Shown here: piece after piece, positions 63,141-64,000 of the stretch
How positions within the stretch are numbered: position 1 is the first letter of the stretch
Layout of the letters: every line of letters starts with the position of its first letter
Assembly: GCA_963663495.1 (NCBI GenBank)
Contig: OY760427.1
Span: forward strand, 1,612,001 to 1,676,000
Reading direction: 5' to 3'
DNA: 64,000 nucleotides
DNA from: G963663495 sp963663495
GTDB lineage: Bacteria > Bacteroidota > Rhodothermia > Rhodothermales > Bin80
The notes under the pieces: generated by a model
Seen by the model: the letters and a program-made list of their open reading frames with translations, nothing else
What the model was told of the DNA's origin: nothing
Database searches by the model: none
Translations under genes and position numbers: made by a program

Positions 63141-64000
63141 TACCGTCTCTTTCTTCTATCAGGGATCACCGCCTCCAGGAAGAGTAGCAAGATGGCCACT
63201 GCAAGCGGCCATTGGTACTTATTATCATACTCTTCGAACTCCTCGATTCCGAAGTCACCTCTTTCTAAACGACCCAATGCGGGGATTATTTTCGACAGCG
63301 AACTGGAAGTTCGCAGAATCTGAAAATAGGCACCATCGCTGGCCAGCGCTTTAAGCCCGTGTTCCTCCAGCCTCGTATGAATGATTTGACCAGACTGATC
63401 CTTCCTGTAGCCGCTCCGTACTCCACTGTTGTAAAGGGGAATAGGAGCACCCGACAGTTCGCCCACGCCCGCCGCATACATGACGATATCCTGCTCATTT
63501 GCGCTCGCCAGCAGGCCATCAAGGCCAGGAACGTGATTTTCTCCGTCCGACACAATCAGGAGCGCACGGCTCGGGTCACCTTCGCCCGATGATGGAATAT
63601 CAAAGGCTTCGAATGCCGTCCTCAAGGCAGCGGAAAAGTCCGTGCCGGGAGTCGACAGCAAGTCAGGTCCTGCGATATCCAAGAATAGACGGAGGGCGGA
63701 ATAGTCGGTCGTAAGCGGGCACTGCAGAAACGCATCTCCCGCGAATATAACCAGCCCGACCCGGTCACCCTGAAGATCGTTAAGCAGTTTCTTGATCTCT
63801 CCCCTGGCTCGCTCCAACCGATTAGGCGCTACATCTTCCGCCAACATGGATGCGGATACGTCCAGGGCGATCACAAGATCAACTCCCTCGCGGGTCACTT
63901 CCCGTAGGCGCGTACCCACCTGAGGACCAGCCAGTGCCACTGCCAGAAGCGCAGTGCCGGCGACCAGCACTGCAGCCTTCCAGCGCCGACGTCGGATACT
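63140..64000 (-). CDS. batB: VWA-domain Bat protein (BatA/BatB), C-terminal part; start beyond right edge
   Basis: Open from 64000 to a stop at 63140 with no upstream stop in the window, so it is truncated by the window. A transmembrane segment (LVAGTALLAVALAGPQVG) is followed by a von Willebrand A domain with the MIDAS motif DVSASM (residues of VIALDVSASMLAEDVAPNRLERA), TDYSALRLFL, LLIVSDGENH, and a second transmembrane segment near the end (WPLAVAILLLFLEAVIP). Directly followed by batC, it is most likely BatB; BatA cannot be excluded. Confidence 0.9.
   Translation of the reverse strand, partial: SIRRRRWKAAVLVAGTALLAVALAGPQVGTRLREVTREGVDLVIALDVSASMLAEDVAPNRLERARGEIKKLLNDLQGDRVGLVIFAGDAFLQCPLTTDYSALRLFLDIAGPDLLSTPGTDFSAALRTAFEAFDIPSSGEGDPSRALLIVSDGENHVPGLDGLLASANEQDIVMYAAGVGELSGAPIPLYNSGVRSGYRKDQSGQIIHTRLEEHGLKALASDGAYFQILRTSSSLSKIIPALGRLERGDFGIEEFEEYDNKYQWPLAVAILLLFLEAVIPDRRKRR

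Overview
The window looks like a chromosome segment of a Bacteroidota-type bacterium with moderate GC, most plausibly from the Rhodothermota/Balneolota side (inference). The reasons are a 2,624-residue SprA/Sov type IX secretion translocon, an aerotolerance Bat operon (VWA protein, BatC, BatD, BatE), two TonB-dependent receptors with N-terminal carboxypeptidase-like domains, and an infC-rpmI-rplT-pheS-pheT translation cluster. No rRNA is present. One tRNA gene, tRNA-Val(GAC), was found. The housekeeping genes are intact, while the spaces between them are full of transposable-element debris.

Layout. 1-1456 (minus): the intact first ~485 residues of a PglX-type BREX methyltransferase that runs off the left edge, with no brxC next to it. 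2251-3709: tnpB element, copy 1 (broken). 3713-8884 (minus): coiled-coil protein, pheT, pheS, rplT, rpmI and infC (AUU start). 8953-9026: tRNA-Val. 9091-9711: small envelope protein. 10187-15515: a defence patch with a decayed GmrSD/BrxU-like DUF262-DUF1524 gene and an intact SIR2-domain gene. 15564-17040: tnpB element, copy 2 (broken). 17259-27787: TonB receptor, aldo/keto reductase, Tyr/Gly- and Arg/Thr/Ser-repeat lipoprotein, FadL/PorV-like barrel, MltG, chorismate mutase, secreted protein, then an overlapping operon LytR_C protein-rsfS-lipoprotein-DUF423. 27976-29340: IS66 mosaic. 29468-38508 (minus): sprA-lipB-small acidic protein. 38726-41209: SDR, 37-residue membrane peptide and sodium/solute symporter. 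41206-43892 (minus): dnaX-ybaB-recR. 43963-44340: tnpB-element end joined to an IS66 remnant. 44385-51047 (minus): giant Calx-beta adhesin-like protein with a C-terminal barrel. 51161-52618: tnpB element, copy 3 (intact). 52668-53660: IS1380 remnant. 54186-56957 (minus): second TonB receptor. 57067-57237: solo MITE. 57323-59661: complete IS1634-type element. 59761-64000 (minus): bat operon, running off the right edge.

Most interesting observation. The three tnpB (IS605 OrfB-like) copies are not organised like IS200/IS605 elements. Each has imperfect terminal inverted repeats beginning GGGA(G/A)TTATAT. Two are flanked by perfect 8-bp direct repeats (GTACTAAA and CATAGTAT). Each carries a 172-bp module with its own inverted ends, joined to the tnpB unit through an 8-bp spacer. 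The module also exists alone at 57067-57237. No tyrosine or serine TnpA is present. This suggests a TnpB nuclease gene riding on a DDE-type, probably trans-mobilised, transposable element.

The immune genes (PglX, GmrSD-like, SIR2) lie beside these mobile copies in the first 17 kb, as expected of an eroding defence island.
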